A DNA stretch of 64,000 nt from Blastochloris tepida (GCF_003966715.1 NZ_AP018907.1:2468001-2532000), one strand, 5' to 3'. Shown: positions 8,482 to 20,213, numbered from the stretch's first letter. Program-made: numbers and translations. The notes: generated from the letters alone by a model not told the origin.

Positions 8482-10551
8482 TCACGCCGCGCGCACCGTC
8501 GCCAGGAAGTTCGCCACTTCGAGGCGCAGGCGCTCCGACTGGCGGGCGAGGTCGCCGGCCGACGACAGCACCTGGGTCGAGGCGGCGCTGGAATCGGAGG
8601 CGGCGCGGCTGACCGAGACGATGTTGCTGGTCACCTCGCCCGCCCCCTGCGACGCCTGCTGGACGTTGCGGGCGATCTCCTGCGTCGCCGCCCCCTGCTC
8701 CTCCACCGCCGAGGCGATGGTGGCGGCGATCTGATTGACCTCGCCGATGGTGGTGGTGATGCCGGCGATGGCGGCCGCCGAGTCCGTGGTCGCCGCCTGG
8801 ATCTCGGCGATCTGCGCGGCGATCTCGCTGGTGGCCTTGGCGGTCTGGGTGGCGAGGTTCTTCACCTCGGCCGCCACCACCGCGAAGCCGCGGCCCGCCT
8901 CGCCGGCCCGCGCTGCCTCGATGGTGGCGTTCAGCGCCAGCAGATTGGTCTGGCCGGCGATGTCGGAGATCAGCTTCACGATGTCGCCGATCTTCTGCGA
9001 GGCGTCGGCCAGCGCCCGGACCTTGGCGTTGGTGTCCTCGGCATCGCGGGCGGCCTGGCTGGCGATGGCGGTCGAGCGCTCGACCTGGCCGCCGATCTCG
9101 CGCGTCGAGGCGGCAAGCTCCTCGGTGGCGCTGGCCACCGTCTGCACGTTGCTCGCCGCCTGCTCGGCGGCGGCCGCCACCGCCGTCGACTGGCGGGTGG
9201 TCTCCTCCGCCGACGACGACATGGTCTGCGCCGCGGCCTGCAATTGTGTCGCCGCGCTCGACACCGTGCCGACGATGGCGCCGACCGCCGACTCGAACGC
9301 ATCGGCAAGCTGGCGCATCTCGCCCTTGCGCTGCTCGGCGGCGCGGCGTTCGGCTTCCTTCTGTTCGGCTTCGAGACGTTCCATGTGCAAGAGATTCTCC
9401 TTGAAGGTCTGCGCCGAGCGCGCGTTCTCGCCAACCTCGTCCCTGCGGTCGGCATAGGGCACCTCGACCGCCTTGTTGCCGTTGGCGAGCTCCATCAGCA
9501 CGGCGCCGATGCGGCGGATCGGCACGGAGATGGATCGGCCGATCAGCCATGCCAGCAGCGCGCCGGCGGCGAGCGCGCCGATGGCCAGGAACAGGATCGT
9601 CCGGCCGGTCGTTTCAATTTGATCCACCATTTCGCGTTCGATCTTGCGCTCCTCGGCAATCCCGCTGTCCTTGATGAAGCGGGCGTCCGTCGCAATGGCC
9701 TCGGCCTGCTTCGGCATCTCGTTCCCCACCAGGGCGGCGATGGCCTGTTCCTCGGCCGCCACCTTGGCGAACGTGTCGCGATAGCTCGCAACCCCGGCCT
9801 CGATGGCGGCGAAGCCGCGGCGCACCTCCTCGCCGATGGCCGCGGACCGGAAGGCTGCAGACGCGGCTTCGAGATCGCCGAACGCCTTGTCCACCGCCTT
9901 GCGCGCCGCCTCGGCCGCCGCTTCCTCATGCTGGCCGAACACCTTGGCGACGCTGAGCTGGACCAGCGCGAGACGCCGCGCCACCTCATCGGCAAGCGCC
10001 GAGACCGCGCCGGCCCCGGCCGTGGCGGCCTGCAGGCGTTCGGCGTCGGCGAGAAGCCTGTCGCCGAGCGGATCGAGCACGCGGTCGCGCAGCCGGTCCT
10101 GCTCGCGCCACAGATCGACCAACCGGTCGAAGTCCTTGGCATAGGCCTTCAGCTGCTCGGAGATGGCCTTCATCCGCGCCAGCCGTTCCGGGTTCCTGAT
10201 GGTCTCGATGCCGCGGGCGATGGCCGCCTGCGCACTGTCGCGGCGCTTCAGCCCGGTCTCGCGCGCCTCTTCGCTGCCGGTGGTCGCGTACTCGCGGACG
10301 TAGCGCCGGAAGGCCAGGAACTCGCGATCGACATCGCGCGCGATGCCGACCACCTCGACGCGCTGGGTGTAGTCATGCACGCGGCTTTCGACGTCCTTGA
10401 ACGCGAAATAGGCGACGCCGGAACTGACCACGGTGAGCACCAGCACGCAGGCGAAGCCCAGCGAGATCTTGGTGCCGATCTTGCGGTCGGCGAACAGGCG
10501 GCCGAGCCCGGCCGTTCCGCGCGGCGTCGCGGTCGAGGCAGTCATCGTCAT
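8482..10551 (-). CDS. Methyl-accepting chemotaxis protein with helical periplasmic sensor
   Basis: 689 residues from ATG 10551, supported by an AAGGA ribosome-binding site. The order is: first membrane helix about residues 20-42; a long, all-helical periplasmic domain about 45-320 resembling the HBM ligand-binding fold; second membrane helix about 322-345; HAMP about 345-400; a coiled coil rich in Glu/Ala/Arg; then the signalling domain with the hairpin tip containing [20 protein letters not shown]. It would signal to CheA/CheW. No other chemotaxis gene is in the window. It converges on the DadA-like gene, with 21 bp between the stop codons. Confidence 0.92.
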   Translation of the reverse strand: MTMTASTATPRGTAGLGRLFADRKIGTKISLGFACVLVLTVVSSGVAYFAFKDVESRVHDYTQRVEVVGIARDVDREFLAFRRYVREYATTGSEEARETGLKRRDSAQAAIARGIETIRNPERLARMKAISEQLKAYAKDFDRLVDLWREQDRLRDRVLDPLGDRLLADAERLQAATAGAGAVSALADEVARRLALVQLSVAKVFGQHEEAAAEAARKAVDKAFGDLEAASAAFRSAAIGEEVRRGFAAIEAGVASYRDTFAKVAAEEQAIAALVGNEMPKQAEAIATDARFIKDSGIAEERKIEREMVDQIETTGRTILFLAIGALAAGALLAWLIGRSISVPIRRIGAVLMELANGNKAVEVPYADRRDEVGENARSAQTFKENLLHMERLEAEQKEAERRAAEQRKGEMRQLADAFESAVGAIVGTVSSAATQLQAAAQTMSSSAEETTRQSTAVAAAAEQAASNVQTVASATEELAASTREIGGQVERSTAIASQAARDAEDTNAKVRALADASQKIGDIVKLISDIAGQTNLLALNATIEAARAGEAGRGFAVVAAEVKNLATQTAKATSEIAAQIAEIQAATTDSAAAIAGITTTIGEVNQIAATIASAVEEQGAATQEIARNVQQASQGAGEVTSNIVSVSRAASDSSAASTQVLSSAGDLARQSERLRLEVANFLATVRAA

Positions 10552-11339
10552 GACGGGGGATCCTTGGGGGTCTGTGGTGGTCGGGAGGACGTGGAACGGG
10601 CGCCGTGGCGGCGTCCGCACCTTTGGTGTCGGTTCGGCCGGAAACCCGCCGACCGTCGCGTGGACGTTGCGCCGTAACCTCCGGGCATCGAGCACGGGGT
10701 CTCGGCGAAACCGTTTCCGAGGTCGGAAAGGATCATCCGCACGCAGGCGTTCGCATCCGTTACGAACGCAACCAAGCTAGGTGATATCCCCTAAAGGAAA
10801 CGTAAATTCGCAAATATTCTGGAATCTGACGCCAGCAACCCGCAGCGTCGGCCGCACATCCGTATTGCATCGCAACATTTATGTCATAATAGCGGCCGGA
10901 TCATCTTTATCTTCGATAGCTGGCCGGCATCTATTCGTGCATTGCGGCAACGGGCCGGCGCCTTCTGCCAATCCGCGTGTACGTTTGACTGACACCGGAT
11001 GGCGCAATATTGTGCACGCCACAATCATTGAGTGCCGTTCCGTCGCGCCGGAAACCCTGGCCTGCAGCGACGGGCCCTGCGCGGGCCCCGGTCGAAGCCT
11101 GGGGCGCTCCCCATAGATTACATTTGCCGCTCAACTGAACGACATCGATGCCGATACTTCAGTTGCGCAGCAGATGCCCCGATGTCCGCTCGCCATCTCG
11201 CCGAAGCGCGTGCGAGTCCCGGCACTTGCCGCGCGCTGTGTGAACCGCCGCACAGCCCGGCAAGGCGAAGGCTTGACGGGGCTGGAAGAATTCATTAACG
11301 CTCTATTAAGTCTTTTAATCAAATGACGAGGTAATTGGC
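10552..11339. other. Long intergenic region between the chemotaxis gene and the Hint gene
   Basis: 788 bp without a convincing gene. The short open frames here lack a ribosome-binding site and family resemblance. The part from about 10780 to 11020 is visibly richer in A+T than its surroundings and holds one promoter-like element facing the Hint gene (listed separately). The rest probably contains divergent regulatory DNA. Confidence 0.6.
10985..11013 (+). promoter_or_regulatory. Candidate sigma-70-type promoter
   Basis: TTGACT, a 17-bp spacer, then TATTGT, on the strand of the Hint-domain gene about 330 bp downstream. The spacing is ideal and the hexamers match 5/6 and 4/6, but in this genome class such matches also arise by chance. 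Confidence 0.3.
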
Positions 11340-12344
11340 ATGCCCATCGATGAAACCGATACGATCACCCCGCCGTCCTACACTGATGGTAATTTCAGCA
11401 ATGCTTACCTCCTTACGGTTGTGGGTGGCGATTTTCGTATTCTCGATGGCAACATCTTCTCGCGTGGTATTGACCCCATTGCCACGGATGTCGTTCTTGA
11501 GGACAAGGACCAAGGCCGGCACGACGACCCCAGTGTTCTCGGCGATGTCGCCGTTGACCGCGTGACGATCGGCGGCGCCGGTCCGCTGCTCAACGGGCAG
11601 TATACGTTCGTGACCGCGGCGACGGTCGGCACCGGCGAGGGCGCCGCCACCGGAATTATTGTCAAGAAGGGCTTGGTCTACCTCTTCCTGACCGACGACG
11701 AATACCAGCCCCAGGCGATTGGCGACCGGGTTCTGCAACCCATAGAGGGTGAAGTCTCGCTCTGCTTCATGCCCGGCACGCTGATCCGCACCCCGGCCGG
11801 CGATGTCGCGGTCGAGACGCTGAAGACCGGCGACGCCGTGACCACCACCGACGGCCGCGCCGTGGCCGTGCGCTGGATCGGCCGGCAGACCGTCGCCACC
11901 CGCTTCTGCGACGAGCTGAAGCTGCCGGTGCGCATCCGGGCCGGCGCGCTCGGCGACAACCTGCCTCAGCGCGATCTTCTGGTGTCCGGCGACCACGCGC
12001 TGTTCCTCGACGGCGTGCTTGTCCATGCCGGCGCCCTGGTGAACGGCACGACGATCGTGCGCGAGCGCGACGTGCCGGCCGTGTTCACCTATTTCCATGT
12101 CGAGACCGAAGGCCACGAGCTGATCCTGGCCGAGGGCGCAGCCGCCGAGACCTTCATCGACAATGCCGGCCGCCGGGCCTTCGACAATTTCGCCGAGTTC
12201 GAGGCGCTCTATCCGAACGGCGTCGATCTGGTCGAGATGCCCTACCCGCGCGCCAAGTCCTATCGCCAGATTCCGTCGTCGCTGCGCCAGCGTCTGTGGG
12301 CCGGGTCGGCCGAGCCGGACGCCAGCGTGGCCGCCGCCGCCTGA
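11340..12344 (+). CDS. Hint (Hedgehog/intein) domain protein
   Basis: 334 residues. Residues 1-140 are an acidic, Gly/Asp-rich beta-strand region with no recognised domain. The Hint_2-type domain starts at C142 (LCFMPGTLIRTPAGDVAVETL), continues through GDHALFLDGVLVHAGALVNG at 217-236, and ends near residue 274 with EGHELILAEGAAAETFID. About 60 residues follow. The N-terminal Cys and the internal His block are what a self-cleaving Hint domain needs, so autocatalytic release of the N-terminal part is possible but unproven. There is no signal peptide. A GAGG box precedes ATG 11340. The neighbours (SapC-like pair and type I exporter) suggest a surface or secretion role. Confidence 0.8.
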   Translation: MPIDETDTITPPSYTDGNFSNAYLLTVVGGDFRILDGNIFSRGIDPIATDVVLEDKDQGRHDDPSVLGDVAVDRVTIGGAGPLLNGQYTFVTAATVGTGEGAATGIIVKKGLVYLFLTDDEYQPQAIGDRVLQPIEGEVSLCFMPGTLIRTPAGDVAVETLKTGDAVTTTDGRAVAVRWIGRQTVATRFCDELKLPVRIRAGALGDNLPQRDLLVSGDHALFLDGVLVHAGALVNGTTIVRERDVPAVFTYFHVETEGHELILAEGAAAETFIDNAGRRAFDNFAEFEALYPNGVDLVEMPYPRAKSYRQIPSSLRQRLWAGSAEPDASVAAAA

Positions 12345-12669
12345 CAGGCTTGGGTTTTCTTCGAGCGGCGCCCCCTCGCAGGGGCGCCGTTCCCGTTTGT
12401 CGCGGGGGCCGGTTGATTTCCCTGCAATTTCCGGAAATAGCCCGGCAAATTCGTTGTTCGCGAAAGGGATTTTTGGCGATCGGACTGCAAAACTCCGGCT
12501 CGCGGACGGGGTTCGCATCATTGGTTGTAGCCGCGGCGCCCCTCCCGTGTCAGGCTTTCGTCACACGAATTCCGCCGTGCGCGGCCGGGTTTCCGGTCCT
12601 GGCGGACGGGCGGGCTGCATTCGAGCCGCGTCATCAAGGCCGGCTGCCGCGCCTGCGGAGAATGCTCAC
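12345..12669. other. Intergenic region between the Hint and methyltransferase genes
   Basis: 325 bp. Apart from the hairpin just after the Hint gene I see nothing definite. A reading frame joins through this stretch into the methyltransferase, but its upstream part resembles no protein, so the methyltransferase is started at 12670. Confidence 0.5.
12366..12389 (+). terminator. Hairpin after the Hint gene
   Basis: Perfect 9-bp stem CGGCGCCCC/GGGGCGCCG with a 6-nt loop, followed by a T-rich but interrupted tail (TTCCCGTTTGT). It begins 22 bp after the Hint stop codon and is probably a terminator. Confidence 0.6.
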
Positions 12670-13368
12670 ATGAACGCGCAGCGGAGGGCCGCGATGGCTG
12701 AGACGAAGCAGACCGAAGGCCGGCCCGCGGCGAGCGCCGCGCCTGCCAAGCGCGTGCTCAATGCCGGCAGCGGCGGCCGCGCCTCGCGCCAGCTTCATCC
12801 GGTGTTCCGTCGCAGCGGCTGGGCCGAGGTTCGGCTCGACATCGACCCGCAGGCCCAGCCCGATCATGTCGGCTCGTTCACCGACATGAACGACAATTTC
12901 CATTCCGCCAGCTTCGATGCCGTGTGGTCGTCGCACGCGCTCGAGCACCTGCACGCCCACGAGGTGCCGGCGGCGCTGGCCGAGTTCCGGCGCATCCTCA
13001 AGGATGACGGCTTCGTGCTGATCCGGTGCCCGGACATCGAGATCGCCGCTGCCCTCCTGGCCCAGCACGGCCCCGACCATGTGGCCTACACCTCGTCCGC
13101 CGGCCCCATCACGCCGCTCGACATGCTGTTCGGGCACGGCGCCTCGATCGCGCGCGGGCGCGTGCACATGGCGCACCGCACCGGCTTCACCAGCGCCAGC
13201 CTGGCCAAGCTGCTTCTCGATGCCGGCTTCCCGACGGTGGTCACCAAACGCGAATATTTCGACCTGTGGGCGCTGGCGCTGATGCCGTCCTCCGACCTGC
13301 CGCGCATCCAGGAGGAGCTCGCCGCCGCCGGGCTCGATCTCAGCGACGCCGAGGATGACGTTCCGTAG
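12670..13368 (+). CDS. Class I SAM-dependent methyltransferase
   Basis: 232 residues from ATG 12670; a second ATG at 12694 would give 224. A Rossmann-type SAM site is seen in RVLNAGSGGRASRQ near residues 35-48, an acidic strand-2 end (VRLDIDP), and the post-II segment FDAVWSSHALEHLHAHEV followed by FRRILKDDGFVLIRCPD, as in the Methyltransf_11 fold. The target is unknown. The position between the Hint protein and the SapC-like genes would fit modification of a surface polymer or of a protein, but that is only context. Confidence 0.78.
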   Translation: MNAQRRAAMAETKQTEGRPAASAAPAKRVLNAGSGGRASRQLHPVFRRSGWAEVRLDIDPQAQPDHVGSFTDMNDNFHSASFDAVWSSHALEHLHAHEVPAALAEFRRILKDDGFVLIRCPDIEIAAALLAQHGPDHVAYTSSAGPITPLDMLFGHGASIARGRVHMAHRTGFTSASLAKLLLDAGFPTVVTKREYFDLWALALMPSSDLPRIQEELAAAGLDLSDAEDDVP

Positions 13369-13421
13369 GCTGCGGCTGCGCCTCACCCTTTCACACCAGT
13401 CGTGCTAGCTTCGCCGCAGCC

Positions 13422-14159
13422 ATGCTGAGCGAAAGTCCGATTCCTCTCGAAGGCGATGTGCTGGCGCGCCGCATCTATGCGCCACAGGCCTACCGGCTGG
13501 TGCGCGAGATCCAGATCGTCCCGATCGTCCACACCGAGGCGCTGAAGCTGTCGACGTGGTTTCCGATCGCGTGGCGGCTGGCGGCGCACGGCCCCGAGCT
13601 TGTCGTCCTGCGCGCCCTCCTTGCCGACAATCGTGCGCTGCCGCCGCCGGCCCGCGGCCTGCTGCCGCTGCTGCTTTCCGCCTATCCCTTCGTGTTCGAT
13701 CCCGACACGCTGCCCGGCCCCGATTGCCGCTGGATGTTCGACAATGTGTTCGCCGACGAGCCGACCGACATCGGCGCGCCGATCATCACGCTCGAACGCA
13801 AGCCGGCGCTGGCGACGAGGCTGCGCCTCGATGCGCTGGAGACCTTCTCCAACGAGTTCGCCCTCACCCGCGACATCGGGCTGGCGCTGGCCGAGGCCGA
13901 CCTGCTGGAGCCGTGGAGCCTCAGCTTCGATGTCGAGGGGCAGCGGATCGAGGTGGCGGGCCTCCACATCGCCCTCCAGAGCGCGTTCGAAACCGGCCGC
14001 TATGCGCCGCTGCTCGCCCGCCACGGCTTCGCCGCCGCCCAGCTTCTGGGCCTGCATCGCCTGTCGCTGTTCCGCGCCGGCCTGCTGCTCACCATGGCGA
14101 AGTCGACGCTCGCCGCCGATCGCGGCCCGCGTCCCGCCGCGCTGGAGCGCCTGCCATGA
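13422..14159 (+). CDS. SapC-like family protein (first of two)
   Basis: 245 residues. The pattern (IQIVPIVHTEALKLSTWFPI, then LVVLRALLADN, then PLLLSAYPFVFDPD, then LLEPWSLSFDVEGQRIEVAGLHIA) follows the SapC family (PF07277), named after a Campylobacter S-layer-associated gene. The biochemical role of the family is unknown. There is no signal peptide or membrane helix. The stop codon overlaps the start of the next SapC-like gene by four bases (ATGA), so the two are translationally coupled. Confidence 0.6.
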   Translation: MLSESPIPLEGDVLARRIYAPQAYRLVREIQIVPIVHTEALKLSTWFPIAWRLAAHGPELVVLRALLADNRALPPPARGLLPLLLSAYPFVFDPDTLPGPDCRWMFDNVFADEPTDIGAPIITLERKPALATRLRLDALETFSNEFALTRDIGLALAEADLLEPWSLSFDVEGQRIEVAGLHIALQSAFETGRYAPLLARHGFAAAQLLGLHRLSLFRAGLLLTMAKSTLAADRGPRPAALERLP

Positions 14160-15040
14160 GCGACACGGCTGCCGCGGGCGCGCCCCCGGGTGGGCTGAAG
14201 CCGCTGCGCGGCACGGCCCGCCCACGCCACGCCGTGCCGGCGCACAGCCGCTGGGTGCCGGCGCTTGGCTGGCAACCCATCGCCTATTCCGAACTGCACC
14301 TGTGCGCCCACTATTACCCGCTCGCCATCCGCTTCAGCCGCGGCCTGCCGCTGCTCGGCGTGATCCTCGATGAGGCCTATCTGACGCGGCCGCTGGTGGA
14401 TGCGGCGGGCACGTGGCAGGGCGGCTACATGCCGATGGCGGTGCGGACGTTTCCGTTCCAGGCGACCGGCAACAGCGTCGATCCGTTCGACGATCTGGTG
14501 GTGCCGGCCGACACCGACTTTTTGTCGGCCGAGACCGGCACGCTGCTGTGCCGCGAGGACGGCGCCCCGAGCAGTCATCTGCAGACGCTGCACCGGCTGG
14601 CGCGCCAGCTTCTGGACAGCCGGCGCAGCCTCGCCGCCGCGCTCGATCATCTGCTGATCGCCGGGCTGCTGGTGCCGCTGCGCCCGCCGCCGAACGGCAC
14701 CGCGCAGCCCACCACGCCGAAGCTCTATTCGATCGACCGCACGCGGTTCGCCGAGATCGAGCCCGCCGCGTTCGCGGCGATGGCGCGGCAACGGTTCGCC
14801 AGCGTCGATATCGCGGTCGCCTGCCAGTTCTCGCTGCACCGCCTGCGGTCGGAGTGCCAGCCCAAGAGCACGCGCTCCGCCCTCGCGGCGTCCGCCGCCG
14901 GCGGGCGGGGCCTCGATTTCCTCGGCATGGAGGATATCGCGATCGACGATGGCGACCTGTTCTCGCTCGGCGACCTGGAGGCGACGCACAGCGGCCTCGA
15001 TGCGCCGGACGGCGACGCGCGCGACGATCTGCCGGTTTGA
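14156..15040 (+). CDS. SapC-like family protein (second of two)
   Basis: 294 residues, beginning inside the stop of the preceding paralogue. The core WQPIAYSELHLCAHYYPLAI, then LGVILDEAYLTRPLVDAAGTWQGGYMPMAVRTFPFQAT, is the conserved SapC pattern, with residues reaching pathway-typical YP and FPF positions. The C-terminal 40 residues are acidic and probably disordered. The two copies are quite diverged, which suggests a functional heterodimer or an old duplication. The gene converges on the HlyD-type adaptor gene with only 16 bp between the stops. Confidence 0.6.
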   Translation: MSDTAAAGAPPGGLKPLRGTARPRHAVPAHSRWVPALGWQPIAYSELHLCAHYYPLAIRFSRGLPLLGVILDEAYLTRPLVDAAGTWQGGYMPMAVRTFPFQATGNSVDPFDDLVVPADTDFLSAETGTLLCREDGAPSSHLQTLHRLARQLLDSRRSLAAALDHLLIAGLLVPLRPPPNGTAQPTTPKLYSIDRTRFAEIEPAAFAAMARQRFASVDIAVACQFSLHRLRSECQPKSTRSALAASAAGGRGLDFLGMEDIAIDDGDLFSLGDLEATHSGLDAPDGDARDDLPV

Positions 15041-15056
15041 TGCGGCCGGTGCCCGC

Positions 15057-16382
15057 TCAGCGCTCGCGCATCGACAGCGCGAGATTGTGCAGCATCGGCC
15101 CCATCAGATAGCTCAGCACAGTGCGCGCCTCGGTGGGGATCACCACGTCGACCTGCATGCCGGCGGTGAGCTTGTCGGCCAGATCGGGCGGAATCGACGC
15201 CTTGTCCACCACCACCTCGGCGGCGAAATACATCTGGCGCGTCGCCTCGTCGGGGATGCTGTCCTGCGACACCGCGCGAAGCTGCCCGGTGATGGGCGCA
15301 AGCTGATACTTGGCGAACTGCGGCACGCGCACCTCGACCGGCAGGCCGACATGGACGCGGTCGCGGTCATAGGGCGAGATCTGCGCCCGCACCACGAGAC
15401 TGTCGGCCGCCGGCACGATATCGACGATCGGATCGCCCGCCCGGATCACGCCGCCGATGGTGAAGATCCGCATCTGCTGCACCGTGCCGGTCACCGGCGC
15501 CTTGATGTCGATGCGGCGCAGCGCATCGCTGGCGATCACCAGTTGCTGGCGGGCGTCGCCGATGGTGCGCTGCACGTCGGGCAGCAGGTTCGCGGCCTCC
15601 TGGCGGTACTCCTGGCGAAGCTGCTCGATGCGCGCCTGATATTCGCCGGTCTTGGCCTTGCCCTTGTCGATCGACAGCCGCCCATTGTCGAGCGCGCCCT
15701 GGGCCTGCGACAGTTCGCGCTCCAGCGCCGTCACCCGCGGCAGCGGCACGAGGCCGCGCTCCAGCAGGCGGCGCAGGTTCGGCAATTCGCGATTGATGGT
15801 GGCGACGCGCTCCTGGGCAGACCGCACATCGACCTGCGACTGCTCGATCTCCTGGCGGACCTGCACGATCTGACGCTCGATGACGTCGATGCCGCGCGTC
15901 AGCGTCTCGCGGCGGTTCTCGAACTGGCGCTGATTGTCGCTTATCGCGACGGCGACCTGCGGGTCGCCGCGCATGTCGAGCACCTCCTTGGGAAACGCCA
16001 CCTTGTCGAGCATGTCGCGCTGGGCGGCGAGGCGCGCCTCCAGCGCCAGCGCGATGGCGAGCTGCTGACGATAGGCGCGGCTGGTCGCCTCGCTGCGCGT
16101 CGGATCGAGCCGCACCAGCACGTCGCCTTCCTTCACGGCGTCGCCGTCGCGCACCAGGATTTCCTTCACGATGCCGCCTTCGAGGTGCTGCACCGTCTTG
16201 CGGTTGGACTCCACCGAAATCTTGGCGGTCGCCACCACGGCGGCATCGAGCCGCGCGATCGCCGCCCAGCCGCCGAGCACGAAGAAGGTGAAGAACACCA
16301 CGGCGAAGCCGATCAAGAGCAGCCTGCGCCAATCGGTCGAGACGGGCGGCGCCGGAAGAAGCTCGATGCGCTGCTCGTCCAT
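15057..16382 (-). CDS. HlyD-family type I secretion membrane-fusion (adaptor) protein
   Basis: 441 residues. A single membrane helix lies near residues 21-43 (RRLLLIGFAVVFFTFFVLGGWAAI). It is followed by a lipoyl/barrel-sandwich half (QHLEGGIVKEILVRDGDAV), a long alpha-helical hairpin about 100-280, the second lipoyl half (DIKAPVTGTVQQM) and a beta-barrel end region. This is the periplasmic adaptor that links an inner-membrane ABC exporter to a TolC-like channel. It lies one base downstream of the ABC gene, so the two form an operon. No TolC gene is in the window. Confidence 0.9.
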   Translation of the reverse strand: MDEQRIELLPAPPVSTDWRRLLLIGFAVVFFTFFVLGGWAAIARLDAAVVATAKISVESNRKTVQHLEGGIVKEILVRDGDAVKEGDVLVRLDPTRSEATSRAYRQQLAIALALEARLAAQRDMLDKVAFPKEVLDMRGDPQVAVAISDNQRQFENRRETLTRGIDVIERQIVQVRQEIEQSQVDVRSAQERVATINRELPNLRRLLERGLVPLPRVTALERELSQAQGALDNGRLSIDKGKAKTGEYQARIEQLRQEYRQEAANLLPDVQRTIGDARQQLVIASDALRRIDIKAPVTGTVQQMRIFTIGGVIRAGDPIVDIVPAADSLVVRAQISPYDRDRVHVGLPVEVRVPQFAKYQLAPITGQLRAVSQDSIPDEATRQMYFAAEVVVDKASIPPDLADKLTAGMQVDVVIPTEARTVLSYLMGPMLHNLALSMRER

Positions 16383-16383
16383 G

Positions 16384-18123
16384 TCAGGACCTCCGTCCTT
16401 CCGCCGATCCCTCGATGACCATCAGGTTCGGCTGGCTGCGGATGCGCGGGATGCGGTCGACGATCTGGTCGCGGGTGCCAAACGCCTGCACGGTGCCGGC
16501 ATTGAGCACCAGCACGTCGTCGCAATAATTGAGGATGTTGAGCTTGTGCGTCACGATCAGCACCGTGCTCTGCATCGCCTGCAGCTTCTGCAGCATGGTC
16601 ATCAGCGACTGCTCGGCGAGCGCGTCGAGGTTCGAGTTCGGCTCGTCCAGCACGATGAAGCTCGGCATGCCGTAGACGGCGCGGGCGAGCGCGATGCGGC
16701 TGCGCTGGCCGCCCGACAGCACGTGGCCGCCCGGTCCGACGCGGGTATTGTAGCCCTCGGGCAGCAACTTGATGAGATCGGTGATGCCGGCGAGCTCGGC
16801 GGCGGCGATGATGCCGGAGCTGTCCTCGGCCGCCTTCGGATCGAAGCGGGCGATGTTCTCGGCGATCGTGCCGGGCAGAAGCTCGACGTCCTGCGGCATA
16901 TAGCCCATCTGCTGGCCGAGATCGTCCTCGTTCCAGTGGGACAGATCGTGGTCGCCGATGGCGATGCTGCCGCGGCGCGGCGGCCAGACGCCGACCAGCA
17001 CGCGCGCCAGACACGACTTGCCGGCGCCGCTGGGGCCGACGATGCCGACGGTGCGGCCCTGCGCCACCGAGAACGACACGTCGGTGAGGATCGGCTTGTC
17101 GCCGCCCGGCGCGCTGGCGAACACGCGCGAGACCACCAGCGGGCCGGACAGGCCGGGCAGCGAGATCCTGTTTGTCTGCTGGGTGGCGTCCTTGAGAATG
17201 GCATCGACCCGGCTGAGCGCCGAGGCGAAGCCGGCATAGGAGCGCCAGTTGGTGATCAGCGAGTCGATCGGCCCCATCGCGCGCAGCATCACGATCATGG
17301 CGATGAAGACCACCGACGTCGACACCTCCTGCTGCAAAAACAGGATGATGCCGATGACATAGATCAGCACCATCTGGGCGTTGCGCACGAAGCGCACGAC
17401 GGCTGCGATGATGTCGTTCGGCCGCGCCGCCGCCTGCTGCCAGCCCAGCATGCGGCCGTGCAGGTCGTACCAGCGGTCGCGCAGGCGCGGCAGCATGCCG
17501 AGCGCCCGCACCGTCTCGACATTGCGCGTCACCGCGAAGCCGAATTCGGCCGCCTTGCCGGACATGCGCTGGAAACGCTCATTGTCGTTCTTCACCAGCG
17601 CGGCGTTCAGCAGGCTCATCGCCGCGGAGAACACCACCATCAGCAGGGCGTAGAGGCCGAACACCCAATGGACCAGCGCCATCGCAATGATGAACAGCGG
17701 CGACCAGAACGCGTCGAACACCGCCGACACCGACGTGCTGGAGAGCGTGTCGCGCACAATGTTGAAATCGTTCAGCGTCGAGGGCGAGGCGTTCAACCCC
17801 GCCGCCGGGCGCGGCCGGTGCATCGCGTCGAACAGGACGAGGCCAAGACGCTGGTCGATGTCGGCGCCGATCCGCCGCAGCGCCTTCTGGCGCACCCATT
17901 CGAGAAAGGCGTGAACCGACAGCAGGAACAGCGCGATGATGGCAAGGAAGAACAGCGTCAGCTCGCTGCGGCTGGTCGTCACCCGCTCCATGATCTGCGA
18001 CACGAACAGCGGCGCGGAAAAATAGAGAAACGGCAGGAACAGGCTCAGCGCGAACAGGCCGGCATAGGCCGGCAGCAGCGGCCGCAGGGCGTTGAGCGTC
18101 GGCGAAGCGAGCTTCGGTTTCAC
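16384..18123 (-). CDS. Type I secretion system permease/ATPase (PrtD-like)
   Basis: 579 residues from GTG 18123, which is preceded by a good GGGAGG ribosome-binding site; longer starts give a Pro/Arg-rich extension without support. A six-helix exporter domain covers about residues 10-300 and an ABC ATPase domain about 325-560, with Walker A GPSGAGKS, signature LSGGQRSR and Walker B FIVLDEPNSNLD. It lacks the N-terminal C39-like domain of HlyB, which places it with the PrtD/AprD exporters that carry RTX proteases, lipases and similar proteins with C-terminal signals. The RTX exoenzyme at 25483-32838 is the obvious candidate substrate. Confidence 0.9.
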   Translation of the reverse strand: MKPKLASPTLNALRPLLPAYAGLFALSLFLPFLYFSAPLFVSQIMERVTTSRSELTLFFLAIIALFLLSVHAFLEWVRQKALRRIGADIDQRLGLVLFDAMHRPRPAAGLNASPSTLNDFNIVRDTLSSTSVSAVFDAFWSPLFIIAMALVHWVFGLYALLMVVFSAAMSLLNAALVKNDNERFQRMSGKAAEFGFAVTRNVETVRALGMLPRLRDRWYDLHGRMLGWQQAAARPNDIIAAVVRFVRNAQMVLIYVIGIILFLQQEVSTSVVFIAMIVMLRAMGPIDSLITNWRSYAGFASALSRVDAILKDATQQTNRISLPGLSGPLVVSRVFASAPGGDKPILTDVSFSVAQGRTVGIVGPSGAGKSCLARVLVGVWPPRRGSIAIGDHDLSHWNEDDLGQQMGYMPQDVELLPGTIAENIARFDPKAAEDSSGIIAAAELAGITDLIKLLPEGYNTRVGPGGHVLSGGQRSRIALARAVYGMPSFIVLDEPNSNLDALAEQSLMTMLQKLQAMQSTVLIVTHKLNILNYCDDVLVLNAGTVQAFGTRDQIVDRIPRIRSQPNLMVIEGSAEGRRS

Positions 18124-18572
18124 CCCAGCCTCCCGTAGTGACCGAACCCCGGCATAAACCCTGAAATGGAAACCCCGGCGCGGGCAGCCGCTCGGCGCCC
18201 CGCCGGCGGGACCGGCCCTCTCCCGCACGGGACAGGACAGGACGGCTGGCTCCGGCCGGCGGCCGGTCCAAGCCGGTCATCCGGAGACCGTATCATGAAG
18301 GATCCGCTGGTCCGCCCCATCCGCCGCGCCACCGCCGCAAATCAAACGACGCACACTACATGCAAGACGATGGTGATCCCATGGTGATCCTTGGCGCCGT
18401 CTTGCCACGATCCGCAGCCACGGCGAGATTTTCGACCGCTGGTTTATGAAGTGCTGAGCCGCGGACCGGCATTCGCGTCATAAAATCGCGTCGTACGATA
18501 CGAACTGTGCACGCGCCCGGCGCGCGATCCGGTCGCGGCGGCGGTGTGACATCCCGCAAGCCGGTCCGGCGG
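18124..18572. other. Intergenic region upstream of the type I exporter
   Basis: 449 bp between the exporter start and the pyrG stop. It contains a short direct repeat ATGGTGATCC around 18369-18389 and lower-GC DNA near 18340-18360, probably the exporter promoter region. No gene, and no clear promoter, could be assigned. Confidence 0.5.

Positions 18573-20213
<1,641 letters not shown>

Noticed and set aside
10781..11322. Small frames of 60-110 residues between the chemotaxis and Hint genes
   Set aside because: No ribosome-binding site, no codon bias typical of this genome, no family resemblance.
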